NCBI GenBank assembly: GCA_965228775.1 | Contig: OZ245840.1 | Span: 3,348,001 to 3,412,000 of the forward strand | Direction: 5' to 3' | Source: JANQMY01 sp965228775 | Lineage (GTDB): Bacteria; Pseudomonadota; Alphaproteobacteria; JANQMY01 | DNA: 64,000 bases | Shown: piece by piece, positions 44,233 through 53,030 of the stretch | How the letters are laid out: each line of letters starts with the position of its first letter | Numbering within the stretch: the stretch's first letter is position 1 | Notes under the pieces: model-generated | The model's database searches: none | What the model was told of the DNA's origin: nothing | Seen by the model: the letters and a program-made list of their open reading frames with translations, nothing else | Position numbers and translations under genes: made by a program

Positions 44233-44733
44233 TTAGCCCGCCGAAACAAGTGTGCCTTTTGACACGGTCGCAACAATATTTCCGCCAAGTGTTGCAAGGA
44301 GTAGTTGGGTCCGGTCTCTCGGAAGCAATTCGCGAATGGTCGCCATGCAATCCACAAACGGACCGGAAATAATCTTTACAAGGTCGCCCTTCTTCAATCC
44401 GCTCGGGGCAACGGTGCAGTTGTCGTCTTCGTCCAGCGTGTGTTTCAGCGCTTCAATGAATTCGCTGGGCAACGGCTTTGGCCGTCTTGAATCCGACAGG
44501 ATGTATTTGACGCCATAGGTGCCGTTGATGGAAACCCAGGTTTCATTGTCCACATCCAAATCCACAAAAAGGTAACCAGGGAAAACCGGTTCTCGTTTGG
44601 TGTCGATGCGCCGTGCGTGACGGCGTGAACGCAACATCATTGGAAGCCAGGTCTTGAAGCCCTGCCGCTTCAGGTTTTCCTCAGCGCGCGCCTCTTGGTG
44701 GGGGCGCGTATGAACCACAGCCCAAGTCCTCAC
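44233..44733 (-). CDS. rfaH: RfaH/NusG-family transcription antitermination protein
   Basis: A 166-residue specialised NusG paralogue. The NGN domain (1-105) has TWAVVHTRPHQEARAEENLKRQG, EPVFPGYLFVDLD and SINGTYGVKYIL, close to RfaH rather than core NusG. The C-terminal KOW domain reads KKGDLVKIISGPFVDCMAT. It would bind RNA polymerase at an ops site and suppress polarity in the long downstream operon. ATG 44,733 overlaps the regulator stop as ATGA. It is the second gene of the 31-kb minus-strand run. Confidence 0.88.
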   Translation of the reverse strand: MRTWAVVHTRPHQEARAEENLKRQGFKTWLPMMLRSRRHARRIDTKREPVFPGYLFVDLDVDNETWVSINGTYGVKYILSDSRRPKPLPSEFIEALKHTLDEDDNCTVAPSGLKKGDLVKIISGPFVDCMATIRELLPRDRTQLLLATLGGNIVATVSKGTLVSAG

Positions 44734-45380
44734 GTGGCATTCCCCTTCGGATCGGCGTTTTCTATCCCAAAGTCCAACGGTTCGCGTGTAACGCGCAGAA
44801 AATCTGGCGTTACTATCTTTTCGGGATCAAGTTTCCCCGCAATCTCATCATAAACGATCTGCGGTGTCCGAGATTCGACAATAACGATACCGTCTACAGC
44901 GGGCATGTCCTCAATGGAAGAAAGAACATTTTGTCCGTTCTTTTGAGCCACATTGCTGCCTGGGCTGTAGACACCGAGCACCTCAACACCCACTTCGCTG
45001 GCCGCCAAAAGAGCAATCTCAATCAACTCGCCGTCGCCAGCCAGAACGAATTTGGAGTGGCCACAAGATTTGGCGCGGACGAAGAGTTCGGCGTATTCGC
45101 CGCGTGCAAGCCGGAAAAAGTCGAGCGACGTTTCCAGATATTCGGCAACCAGACGAGATTTCTCTTGGAAGCCCTTAGGAGTCAGGTAGTAGGCATATCT
45201 TTTGTAGGGGGCCGCCTTTGCCTTTACAAAGCCCTTTTTCACGGCGCGTTTCAGCAATGCGTTGACAAAGCCAACGGACACGGAGACCCGCTTTGCCAAC
45301 GACATTTGCGTGATGACATCTCCGCGTTCCAATTCCGCGAGAAAGTCGATTTCGCTCTGTGCTTTTGCCTTGTCGGCCAA
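44730..45380 (-). CDS. winged-helix regulator with C-terminal Rossmann-like domain
   Basis: A 216-residue protein. Residues ~10-75 form a winged helix (GDVITQMSLAKRVSVSVGFVNALLKRAVKKGFVK, then an AYYLTPKGFQEK wing), like MarR-type EPS-associated regulators. Residues ~105-200 form an alpha/beta domain with KFVLAGDGELIEIALLAASEVGVEVLGVY, resembling a nucleotide- or sugar-nucleotide-sensing Rossmann fold. It heads the cluster and is coupled to the RfaH-like gene. The 39-bp motif copy B lies 28 bp upstream of its start, so autoregulation is likely. Confidence 0.78.
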   Translation of the reverse strand: MADKAKAQSEIDFLAELERGDVITQMSLAKRVSVSVGFVNALLKRAVKKGFVKAKAAPYKRYAYYLTPKGFQEKSRLVAEYLETSLDFFRLARGEYAELFVRAKSCGHSKFVLAGDGELIEIALLAASEVGVEVLGVYSPGSNVAQKNGQNVLSSIEDMPAVDGIVIVESRTPQIVYDEIAGKLDPEKIVTPDFLRVTREPLDFGIENADPKGNAT

Positions 45381-45705
45381 TGCAAAACCCCTTCAGACCT
45401 CGACGTGAAACTATTTACTCACAGTGTGAACGTCAAGCTATGAATGACCTCGAAATGGTGTAATCTAGCCATCACGGGGAGAATCAGGTTTGTTTGATTG
45501 CTTCCGAGATCAGATCAGTGATATTGGGATCGGCGGTGGCAGATAGTGGGCTAGAAGCGAAAATCCGGCCATATATCTAGTTTAAATCAAAGGTTGCGTT
45601 GCGGGATGTGATGTGTCTTATTTGTATATGTTGCGCGGCCTTATTGCGGAGCATTTTGAACGAAAATGCTTGATTTGATGCTTTTACTCCGTGGTCGAGG
45701 GTCGA
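45381..45705. other. divergent intergenic region with the cluster promoter(s)
   Basis: This 325-bp AT-richer gap separates the regulator/rfaH operon (-) from a GT2 gene (+). It holds the 39-bp motif copy B at 45,408-45,446. Outside the motif I see no RNA gene, no strong hairpin and no convincing sigma-70 promoter. The long + strand leader after the motif (about 260 bp) parallels that of sqdB (198 bp). Confidence 0.6.
45408..45446 (+). promoter_or_regulatory. 39-bp conserved motif, copy B (upstream of regulator)
   Basis: It matches copy A (8,985-9,023) at 32 of 39 positions. The core TCACAGTGTGA is a perfect TCACA-N-TGTGA dyad, followed by GTCAAGCTATGAATG. It lies 28 bp upstream of the regulator start on the minus strand and 259 bp before the GT2 start on the plus strand. 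I infer the operator of the winged-helix regulator. Confidence 0.65.
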
Positions 45706-46671
45706 ATGGCAGGTGACCTTCAGGCGAACGGTAAGGGGCTTTCCTTATCGGTAATTACCCCGGTGAAAAACCGGGTGAATATGATTGGTGATTGTCTTGA
45801 TAGCGCCGTTAGACAATCGCTGGGCGATTTCCGCTCCATGGAAATCATCGTTGTCGATGGGGGCTCGACCGATGGGACTTTGGAAAAAGTCCGCTCCTAT
45901 GAACAATGCCGATTGTATCCCGAAAGTGTTAAGGGCATTTATGAAGGAATGAATGCTGGTGTTGAGGCCGCTACTGGCGATGTGGTCTGCATCCTAAATT
46001 CCGACGATCAGTTTCTCCCCGGTACATTCGAATATGTTTCTCGCGTGTTTCGTGAACGCCCGGATGTGGACGTTGTGGCCGGGCGGGCGGTCGTTCGAAA
46101 TTTGGAGGAACCTGATACCCCTCTTATCTTTATGCCGGCGCCTACAGATGAGGACTTTAACAGTTGGCCCATGTTGCTTTGGGGCAGCATTGCCATCAAT
46201 GCCCGTTTTTTCCGGCGTGACGTATTTGGAAAGATTGGGCCTTTCAATACGGCGCTCACCCTGGCGGCCGACAGAGAGCATTTGATGCGCCAGCGCCTGG
46301 CAGGCATTCCCAGTTATTCGGTGGAACAGGTATTTTATCAGTATACGGCGCATTCGGGTTCTGAGACGATGGACTCGAAGAAGCGCAACGCACTGACGAT
46401 GCGTGACGAGCATATGGAAATAGCGCGGTGGCTTCGGCCGCTTCTGGCGGGCGACGAAGAAGCGTTAAGGGTGCTTGAAGAATGGACAGCTTTAGAGTAC
46501 AGCCGCCGTTCCATCATCAATTTTAAGAATGGGGCGTTGAGTGATGCCTCAAATGACCTCATGCGCGCCATCCGGTGGGAATGGCGCACTGCCAGATACA
46601 TGATCTTTCGCGAGGTTATGAATGCCATAAGGCATGTGAGGCATCGCGGACTTTCTAGTTTGCGGCAGTAA
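45706..46671 (+). CDS. family 2 glycosyltransferase
   Basis: A 321-residue GT-A enzyme with SVITPVKNRVNMI, VVDGGSTDGTLEK, NSDDQFLPGTFEYV, INARFFRRDVF and AADREHLM. It shares these blocks with the GT2 at 5,815, suggesting duplication. ATG 45,706 was chosen for GAGGGTCGA directly upstream; a GTG five codons earlier is possible. It reads away from the main cluster and shares its promoter region. The donor-side context is unknown. Confidence 0.83.
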   Translation: MAGDLQANGKGLSLSVITPVKNRVNMIGDCLDSAVRQSLGDFRSMEIIVVDGGSTDGTLEKVRSYEQCRLYPESVKGIYEGMNAGVEAATGDVVCILNSDDQFLPGTFEYVSRVFRERPDVDVVAGRAVVRNLEEPDTPLIFMPAPTDEDFNSWPMLLWGSIAINARFFRRDVFGKIGPFNTALTLAADREHLMRQRLAGIPSYSVEQVFYQYTAHSGSETMDSKKRNALTMRDEHMEIARWLRPLLAGDEEALRVLEEWTALEYSRRSIINFKNGALSDASNDLMRAIRWEWRTARYMIFREVMNAIRHVRHRGLSSLRQ

Positions 46672-46701
46672 ACCTGGCGCAAACTGACGGCCACAGCCTT
46701 T

Positions 46702-47577
46702 CTAGAAAATATCGAACTCTGTGAAACTCTTGCTTCGGCCTGGCGCGATCGGATCGCCTGAATCCCGCTCAGCAACGGCCTTCTTGAACCCCTCTGCCTG
46801 TGCCCTTTCTTCAAACCACTTCCCTTCCGGTGAATGGCGCGCGACCCCGTCGAACATGGTGGCAAACATCTGCGTTGTCTTAAGGCCCATGTTCTCATAA
46901 GCCTGATTGACGGACATCTTGGTCATCATGAGCTGGTTCCGGGGCACGCCTTTGATCCGGTCGCACAGGCTTTGAACAGTCGTATCTAGTTGTTCAGCTG
47001 GCACTGACTTGAGGATCAAACCGTCAGCCTCAGCCTCCTTGCCGGTAATTAAGTCGCCTGTAAACAGCATCCGCTTCGCCTTTTCAATGCCAAGGCGATA
47101 AACCCACATCATGGTTGTTGGTACGCCCCAAACCCGGGCGGGGGGGTAGCCGATCCGCGCGTCATCTGCCATGACGATAAGATCGCTGCATAGGGCGATA
47201 TCGCTGCCGCCGGCAACGGCCGCGCCATGTATCTTGGTAATCACAGGCTTGTAGCACCGCCAAATGGACATGAACTTCTGGGTAAACGACCACATGGCCT
47301 GAAAATCTAGGGTAGGGTCCCAAGGCATGATATCTTGCGTACACGGACCTTCTTGATGGTTTTCGGCGCTGTCCTTTAGGTCATAGCCGCCGCAGAATCC
47401 TTTACCCGCCCCCTGAAGAACGATCACGTGAATATCTGGATCCATAGAGGCTTTCTCGACGGCCGATTGCAGATCGTTGGCCAGATCCCAATTGATCGCA
47501 TTGAATCTCTCAGGCCGATTAAGGGTGATCGTCGCGACACGGTCCGCGGTTTCATAAAGAACGGTCTTGAAGCTCAT
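46702..47577 (-). CDS. enoyl-CoA hydratase/isomerase (crotonase) family protein
   Basis: A 291-residue crotonase-fold protein. The CoA-binding oxyanion segments are GAGKGFCGGYDLKD and KIHGAAVAGGSDIALCSDLIVM, followed by IGYPPARVWGVPT and LFTGDLITGKEAEADGL. It acts on an acyl-CoA, probably as hydratase; the exact reaction is not fixed by the motifs. GAGGATTTCCC precedes ATG 47,577. It converges with the GT2 gene and marks the end of the polysaccharide locus. Confidence 0.88.
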   Translation of the reverse strand: MSFKTVLYETADRVATITLNRPERFNAINWDLANDLQSAVEKASMDPDIHVIVLQGAGKGFCGGYDLKDSAENHQEGPCTQDIMPWDPTLDFQAMWSFTQKFMSIWRCYKPVITKIHGAAVAGGSDIALCSDLIVMADDARIGYPPARVWGVPTTMMWVYRLGIEKAKRMLFTGDLITGKEAEADGLILKSVPAEQLDTTVQSLCDRIKGVPRNQLMMTKMSVNQAYENMGLKTTQMFATMFDGVARHSPEGKWFEERAQAEGFKKAVAERDSGDPIAPGRSKSFTEFDIF

Positions 47578-47705
47578 GGGAAATCCTCTGGATGTGTTCG
47601 GACAACATTCTGCCCGTCAGAATGTGTGGTGATGGACCGTGCACATGATGATACGAAATTCACTGATAGCCAATGGTGAATGGCGTCTGCAAGATAGCGT
47701 CAAGC

Positions 47706-48593
47706 TTAGGGGAATATGTTGCGCGTCGCTGGTGCTGCGGGCTCTCGGTTTATCCGCGCCATGATTTCCGACAGACGAGACCATCCCTGAAGCGTAATGG
47801 GCAGCATGATGGAGGATTCCACAAACTCCCATGAATAGCTCACAATCGAAAAGATCGTGCCGACCGTAATAGTCAACGTTGTTGCCGCGAACCAAAGATT
47901 AAAGATCAAGAAGATCATCAAGATCGAGAATATGGCACCATAAACATAGGCTTCCGTATCTGACAGCTTGACCTCGATGTGGCGCAGGCGCGTCAGGTGA
48001 GACAAGACCGCCTTCGGCGATTTGCTCTCTAGAATACGCACTTGTTGTTCTGTTTGCTGATTATGGGCTGCATTCAGCCGATAGAAGCGGCCATGAAAAA
48101 GGCCATATATGCCGATCATGACAATGGCGGCGGCAAGAGCGGCGTAAGACAGCACCGGATGAAACAGGAAGAGAACGGCAAAGGATATGATGAGTTGAAC
48201 AACGGAACTCATCAATGCCGGGGCTTCTGCCTCCAGAAAGTCCACAAGTTCGCGGCTCATGCCCAATCTCGCATTCTGACTTGAGACGGGGATTTCGCCG
48301 GTTCTTTCTGTGAGTTCGCGGCTGAGGTCAACCCGGATCGTTCCATAGACACGTGTGTCGTAAACGCGCCGGGCGACGCTGACGGCAATCAGGCCGGCCA
48401 AAACACCTCCCAGCCAGTACAAATCAATCGGTTCCTGGGCCAGCAGTCCGTCAATCGCGAAGCCGATGAAGAGAGGCACGAGAGCCGTCAGCGTTGTTTC
48501 CACAAAGGTGAGCACCCAAGTCAGGCTGATGGGGGCCCGGTAGGCGCGCAGCAGCGTGCCGATTGTGAGCAGTTGACCTTTAAGCATGGGCAT
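47706..48593 (-). CDS. ABC-transporter-type six-TM domain protein without ATPase
   Basis: A 295-residue protein resembling the membrane half of ABC exporters, with about five or six hydrophobic helices (LTWVLTFVETTLTALVPLFIGFAIDGLL, FAVLFLFHPVLSYAALAAAIVMIGIYG and others) and a coupling-helix-like ESKSPKAVLSHLTRLRHIE. No Walker motifs follow, and the protein ends soon after the last helix. Its start overlaps the RND gene stop by 14 bp, so it is part of that operon. It may be a stand-alone accessory or a degenerated transporter. Confidence 0.75.
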   Translation of the reverse strand: MPMLKGQLLTIGTLLRAYRAPISLTWVLTFVETTLTALVPLFIGFAIDGLLAQEPIDLYWLGGVLAGLIAVSVARRVYDTRVYGTIRVDLSRELTERTGEIPVSSQNARLGMSRELVDFLEAEAPALMSSVVQLIISFAVLFLFHPVLSYAALAAAIVMIGIYGLFHGRFYRLNAAHNQQTEQQVRILESKSPKAVLSHLTRLRHIEVKLSDTEAYVYGAIFSILMIFLIFNLWFAATTLTITVGTIFSIVSYSWEFVESSIMLPITLQGWSRLSEIMARINREPAAPATRNIFP

Positions 48594-51500
48594 TCACTTC
48601 GTTGGACTCTGAGTGCAAGGCGGATTTTGCGTCGTTCGTGATGGCAATCAGGACGGGCACCAAAATCAGCATCAGGAAGGTTGAGAACAGTTCACCGAAG
48701 GCGAGCGAAACCGCCGCCGGAATAAGATATTGTGCCTGTTCGGATGTTTCCGTGAGAAGCGGCAGCAAGCCGATTACGGTGGTGGCTGTGGTTAGAAATA
48801 TGGCCCTGAAGCGGCCGATCCCCGCATCTTGAAGCGCGGCCTCAACAGACAGGCCTTGCTCGCGCGCTTGGTTGTAACGGGTGATCAGGACGAGACTGTC
48901 ATTGACCACCACACCACTAAGCGCCAGCATTCCGAAGAAGGACAGCACAGACAACGGCAGGCCCATGATCAAATGCCCAAGGGCTGCCCCGATAAAGGCG
49001 AACGGAATGATCGCCAAGGTGATGAATGGCTGCCAATAGGACTTCAGAGGCACCGCCATCAGCACATAGATCAACAGGGTCGCCAGCAGCAGGGCGCGCA
49101 AGAGCCCACCTTGAATCTCGCCGATTTCTTCCAGTTCACCAGCCTTTTTGACCGTTACGCCCGGATATTGCGCCATCAGGTTTGGCACCAATTGTTCAAA
49201 CACGGCTTGGCCGACTTCCTCCGGGGCGACAACCGCCCGATTGATCGAGGCGGCGATGGTGTTCACAAGCTTGCCGTTCTCGCGGTACACCGCGCCCGGC
49301 ACATAGCCGCTATGGACTTCGGCGATAGACCGAAAGGGGATCCACTTGCCGTCCCGGCTGCGCAGCTGCGTTTGCAACAGGTCATCCATCGTATCGCGCG
49401 CCGTGTCCGTGTGTTGGACCACCACGCGAATTTCCGATCCTTGCCGTCTGATCTTCTGAACTTCAGCGCCGCCGAAGGCATTACCGATTTGAGATGCGAG
49501 CACGGCCGTGTCAAATCCCAAGGCGCGCGCTTCAGGTTTGACGCGGATCTGCAGCTCAGGCTGGCCCGTCGCCAGGGTTTCGCGGATGTTATTGACGCCG
49601 TCGATTTTGGAAAGGAACGCGCGCAACTCCTTGCTTGCCCGCTCGAGAAGGCGCACGTCCTTGGAAAACAATTGAATTTGAAAGCCCCCGCCAAACTCTT
49701 CAGACCCGGTGAACTGAAGTTGTGTGGCTCCTTCGACTTGGCCGGTACGTTTCCGCCATTCTTCCAAAATGGTCAGAACACCGACGTTCGGCCGTTCTGA
49801 AACAGGGGTCAGTTCGGCGTAGATCTGCGCAGAGCTTGCATCGGAGCTCTGCAAAAACATGGAGCGGATCGGCGCAGCCTTGAGGGAATGGTTTTCCTGA
49901 AACTCAACACTCACTTGCTCACCGATGGTTCTGATGCGTTCTAGATTGGCTTTGGTGAGTTGAAACGGCGCACGGGCATCCATTTCGAGATTGACGGTGA
50001 TCACTTGGCCTGGGACGTCCGGAAAGAATACGGTCTTGACTTGACCAAGCCCCATCAATCCGAGGCCCAGCGTACCGGCGGTGATAAACAGGATGAGGAC
50101 CGCATAGCGGTGTTGCACCGCGCTTTCGAGCATTGGGGCATAAACGCGGTCTCGAAATCCATCCAAGGCCCTCTGGCAAAAATTTTGGGCAGCGGCCCAT
50201 GATTTCGCAACCACGCTGCGCGGGTGGTTGGTAACGTCGGTGGCCGCCAAATGGGACGGCAGGATGAACTTGCTTTCAATAAGCGAAAAGATCAGGGCAA
50301 GGATGACAATGCCGGAAAATCCAGCAAGAACCTTGCCCAAAGGATTGTCCAGCAGCAGCATAGGAAAGAAAGCGGCAATCGTGGTCAACACACCGAAAAC
50401 GGTTGCGAGTGCTACTTTCTCGACGCCTATTTCCGTGCCCGCGATTGGGTCGGGGTTGCTGCGCCGTTCTTCAAATACGCTTTCGCCGACGACGACGGCA
50501 TCATCCACCAGAATGCCCAACACGATGATAAGGCCGAATGTGGTGATGTCGTTGAGGGAATAATCCACCCATTGCGAGCCGGAAACGGCGATTGCCCCCA
50601 TCACGGAAATCGGGATGCCCAGCGCCACCCAAAAAGCCAGCCTGACATTGAGGAAAAGCGACAGCACCAGCATGACCAGCATCAATCCCTGAACCCCACT
50701 GTTGGCCAACAGGGTCAGGCGGTCGGAAATGTAATCGGCGCTGTCTCCCCAGATCGTGACGTCGATGGTCGGCGGTAATTGGCGCTCAAAGTTTTGAATC
50801 ACGTCATGCACCACCTCCGACACCTGGAGTAAATTTTCCTTCCGGCCGATCAACACTTCCATGCCGGCGGTGGGGGCGCCGTCGAAGCGGAATAGATAGT
50901 CGCCTTCTTTGAAGGTGTCCCGGACTGTCGCGATTTCTCCCAGCCGAATTGATGTGCCATTGGCCCGCTCAATGATGGGGATGTCGGCAAACTGAGCGGC
51001 AAACTTGGCACGGTTGTCTGCCCGAAGACGAATGGTGCCGCCATCGGTTCTGAGCGTTCCGGACTGAAAGTTCAAAGAACTTGCTTGCACCCTTTCGACA
51101 ATGTCGGCCACGGTGAGATTGAGCCGCCGCAACATGTAGGGTTCGACGTCGATCTGCATTTCGCGGTCAAAGAGACCCCAAATGGTCAAGCGGGAGAGTT
51201 CCGGCTGGGCAAGCAATTCGTCACGAAGATCTTCCGCTAGCTTTTGCAGTGTGACTGGGTCAGTCTCACCGTGGAGATTGAGATAGAGCGCCGGAAAATC
51301 GAATGCATCGTCTTGGATAACGGGGCGTTCCGCGTCCGACGGAAAATTCGTGATGCCATCAATCCTGATACGGACTTTATCCAGAAGCCTTTGAAGATCT
51401 TGACCGCCGGCGCGCCTTACGGTGACCACGGAAAACTCTTCGCTGGATTGAGACGAAATGCTGCGCACACCTTCCAGGCCCTCAAGGGCTTTCTCGATCT

Positions 51501-51699
51501 TCTGGGTGACAAGCTCGTCCACCTGCGCCGTGGACGCCCCAAGATAAGTGGTCGAAATGGTGATGCTCTCCGGCGGAATGCGCGGAAAACCTTCGATACG
51601 CATGGACCACAGCGTCATGATCCCCAAAAACAGGATCAAGATCATGGAAAGATTGGCCGCAACCGGATTGCGGATGAACCAGCCCGTCAGAAAATGCAT
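48580..51699 (-). CDS. RND-family efflux permease
   Basis: A 1039-residue AcrB/MexB-type proton antiporter (HAE1-like group). TM1 is at 12-32; large periplasmic loops follow TM1 and TM7. TM4 has the proton-relay acidic pair in LGILVDDAVVVGESVFEE (about 405). The C-terminal half repeats the fold, with a conserved LALSGVVVNDSLVLITRYNQAREQG segment near 930. It pairs with the adaptor gene 3 bp upstream; no outer-membrane factor is in the operon. The substrate is unknown. The divergent TetR gene probably controls it. Confidence 0.93.
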   Translation of the reverse strand: MHFLTGWFIRNPVAANLSMILILFLGIMTLWSMRIEGFPRIPPESITISTTYLGASTAQVDELVTQKIEKALEGLEGVRSISSQSSEEFSVVTVRRAGGQDLQRLLDKVRIRIDGITNFPSDAERPVIQDDAFDFPALYLNLHGETDPVTLQKLAEDLRDELLAQPELSRLTIWGLFDREMQIDVEPYMLRRLNLTVADIVERVQASSLNFQSGTLRTDGGTIRLRADNRAKFAAQFADIPIIERANGTSIRLGEIATVRDTFKEGDYLFRFDGAPTAGMEVLIGRKENLLQVSEVVHDVIQNFERQLPPTIDVTIWGDSADYISDRLTLLANSGVQGLMLVMLVLSLFLNVRLAFWVALGIPISVMGAIAVSGSQWVDYSLNDITTFGLIIVLGILVDDAVVVGESVFEERRSNPDPIAGTEIGVEKVALATVFGVLTTIAAFFPMLLLDNPLGKVLAGFSGIVILALIFSLIESKFILPSHLAATDVTNHPRSVVAKSWAAAQNFCQRALDGFRDRVYAPMLESAVQHRYAVLILFITAGTLGLGLMGLGQVKTVFFPDVPGQVITVNLEMDARAPFQLTKANLERIRTIGEQVSVEFQENHSLKAAPIRSMFLQSSDASSAQIYAELTPVSERPNVGVLTILEEWRKRTGQVEGATQLQFTGSEEFGGGFQIQLFSKDVRLLERASKELRAFLSKIDGVNNIRETLATGQPELQIRVKPEARALGFDTAVLASQIGNAFGGAEVQKIRRQGSEIRVVVQHTDTARDTMDDLLQTQLRSRDGKWIPFRSIAEVHSGYVPGAVYRENGKLVNTIAASINRAVVAPEEVGQAVFEQLVPNLMAQYPGVTVKKAGELEEIGEIQGGLLRALLLATLLIYVLMAVPLKSYWQPFITLAIIPFAFIGAALGHLIMGLPLSVLSFFGMLALSGVVVNDSLVLITRYNQAREQGLSVEAALQDAGIGRFRAIFLTTATTVIGLLPLLTETSEQAQYLIPAAVSLAFGELFSTFLMLILVPVLIAITNDAKSALHSESNEVNAHA

Positions 51700-51702
51700 G
51701 GG

Positions 51703-52917
51703 TTAATCCACCTTTGTGCGGGGTTGGACCTTTTGCCCCGGCAGGAAAGAAACCAAGGGCGTCGTCGCGACTTGAAAATGCTGGCGCTCGGCGGCGGTGC
51801 GCACGACTACGCGGTCGCCCTTGCGGAAAAGAACCTCTGGTTCCAGGCGCTGCAAGCGGTCTTCGTCATCCACGTGCCAGACAAATCCGTCTTGGGTGAG
51901 GGCAGATGCAGGAATGTCCAATGCAGAGGCGACGGTGATGCCGGATAATCGGAGGGTAACGAAATCACCCCCTAATACGGCATTGGTGCCGTCATCTTGC
52001 GTGTCTAAGAAGATCCTATACTGACGAGTTGTCTCATCAAGGAACTCACCGCCCCGTCGAATTATCGCTTGAGCAATGACATTACCTTTTTGGTCTAAGA
52101 TCTCTGCAGGCTGATCCGCTAGCGGTTTTCTGAGAAGCGCCCAGTCACCGGGGCTGATCTCCGCGGTGAGCTCGAAATGTGTGTTATCCGACAGGGTCAC
52201 CAGTTGATCCCCCACATTGACCGTCTGGCCAAGACTGACAAACCGTTCCGTGACAAATGCGGCGAATGGTGCGGTGATTGCCGTGTCTTCCAATTGGCGC
52301 GTGGCTGCCGCCACCTGCGCTTGCGCTTGCGCAACAGCGGATTCAGCAATGGCCAGTTGAGGAAGCTTGAGCGCCAGATCATTGGGCGGCTTGATTTTGT
52401 TTCGTTTGAAGTCCGCCTGCGCCACATAGTTCGCATTCTTGGCCTGCCAGAGCGCCAGATCCGCTTGCTTCAGTGTGAGCTCCGCCGACGCAAGCTCCGC
52501 CACATATCTGCTGTCTTCGATTTTGAGGAGGGGCGTTCCCGTCTCTACCTGTTCGCCTTCCAGCGCGCTCCCGAACACCTCTTCTATTCGGCCGGAAACG
52601 GGCGCGCTCAACACGGCAGACCATTTGGGCTTTATCTCTGCAAACGCGCGGATCTCAACGGTCTGTGGAGCCACCGAAACCTGCTCCACCGAAACGGGCC
52701 GAGGCGGCAAAGGGGCCGTCACGCCGGTGACGTTAGCCGTATCCTCCGTGTAGCTCAGCAGTGTCAGCACAAGTGCAAATGCCGCGAGTGACAGCCAGAT
52801 CCAGAGGCGGCGACGGCTTTTGCCGGGTTTCGCGTCAGAATCTGTGGCGCCGTCGTCCGGGTCCAATGGGTTCTGCGCTGGCGCCACAGGTATGGGATCG
52901 CTGGGGTGGATGTTCAT
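51703..52917 (-). CDS. RND efflux periplasmic adaptor (membrane fusion protein)
   Basis: A 404-residue adaptor. There is one N-terminal membrane anchor (RRRLWIWLSLAAFALVLTLLSY, about 35-56), then a lipoyl half (VLSAPVSGRIEEVF), an alpha-helical hairpin (about 145-205, QAQAQVAAATRQLED), the second lipoyl half (ITAPFAAFVTERFVSLGQTV) and beta-barrel domains. It links the RND pump to an outer-membrane channel. It is the first gene of the operon, divergent from tetR across the dyad at 52,976-53,030. Confidence 0.9.
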   Translation of the reverse strand: MNIHPSDPIPVAPAQNPLDPDDGATDSDAKPGKSRRRLWIWLSLAAFALVLTLLSYTEDTANVTGVTAPLPPRPVSVEQVSVAPQTVEIRAFAEIKPKWSAVLSAPVSGRIEEVFGSALEGEQVETGTPLLKIEDSRYVAELASAELTLKQADLALWQAKNANYVAQADFKRNKIKPPNDLALKLPQLAIAESAVAQAQAQVAAATRQLEDTAITAPFAAFVTERFVSLGQTVNVGDQLVTLSDNTHFELTAEISPGDWALLRKPLADQPAEILDQKGNVIAQAIIRRGGEFLDETTRQYRIFLDTQDDGTNAVLGGDFVTLRLSGITVASALDIPASALTQDGFVWHVDDEDRLQRLEPEVLFRKGDRVVVRTAAERQHFQVATTPLVSFLPGQKVQPRTKVD

Positions 52918-52975
52918 GGCTTACGGGTCCAAAAATGCCTGTTTTTCCTAAAAGGGTGGCGCTACGGGGCAATAT

Positions 52976-53030
52976 ATGAGACATAAGTGTTTTATAACTC
53001 AACGCAAGATGTAAAACAACTATGTCTCAT
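52976..53030. promoter_or_regulatory. long inverted repeat, probable TetR operator
   Basis: ATGAGACATA (52,976-52,985) is repeated inverted at 53,021-53,030. Inside, TGTTTTA (from 52,988) matches an inverted TAAAACA (to 53,018), with a two-base mismatch between the blocks. The dyad covers the gap between the adaptor and TetR genes and includes the TetR start codon (53,022). It most likely binds the TetR protein and controls both directions. Confidence 0.7.
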
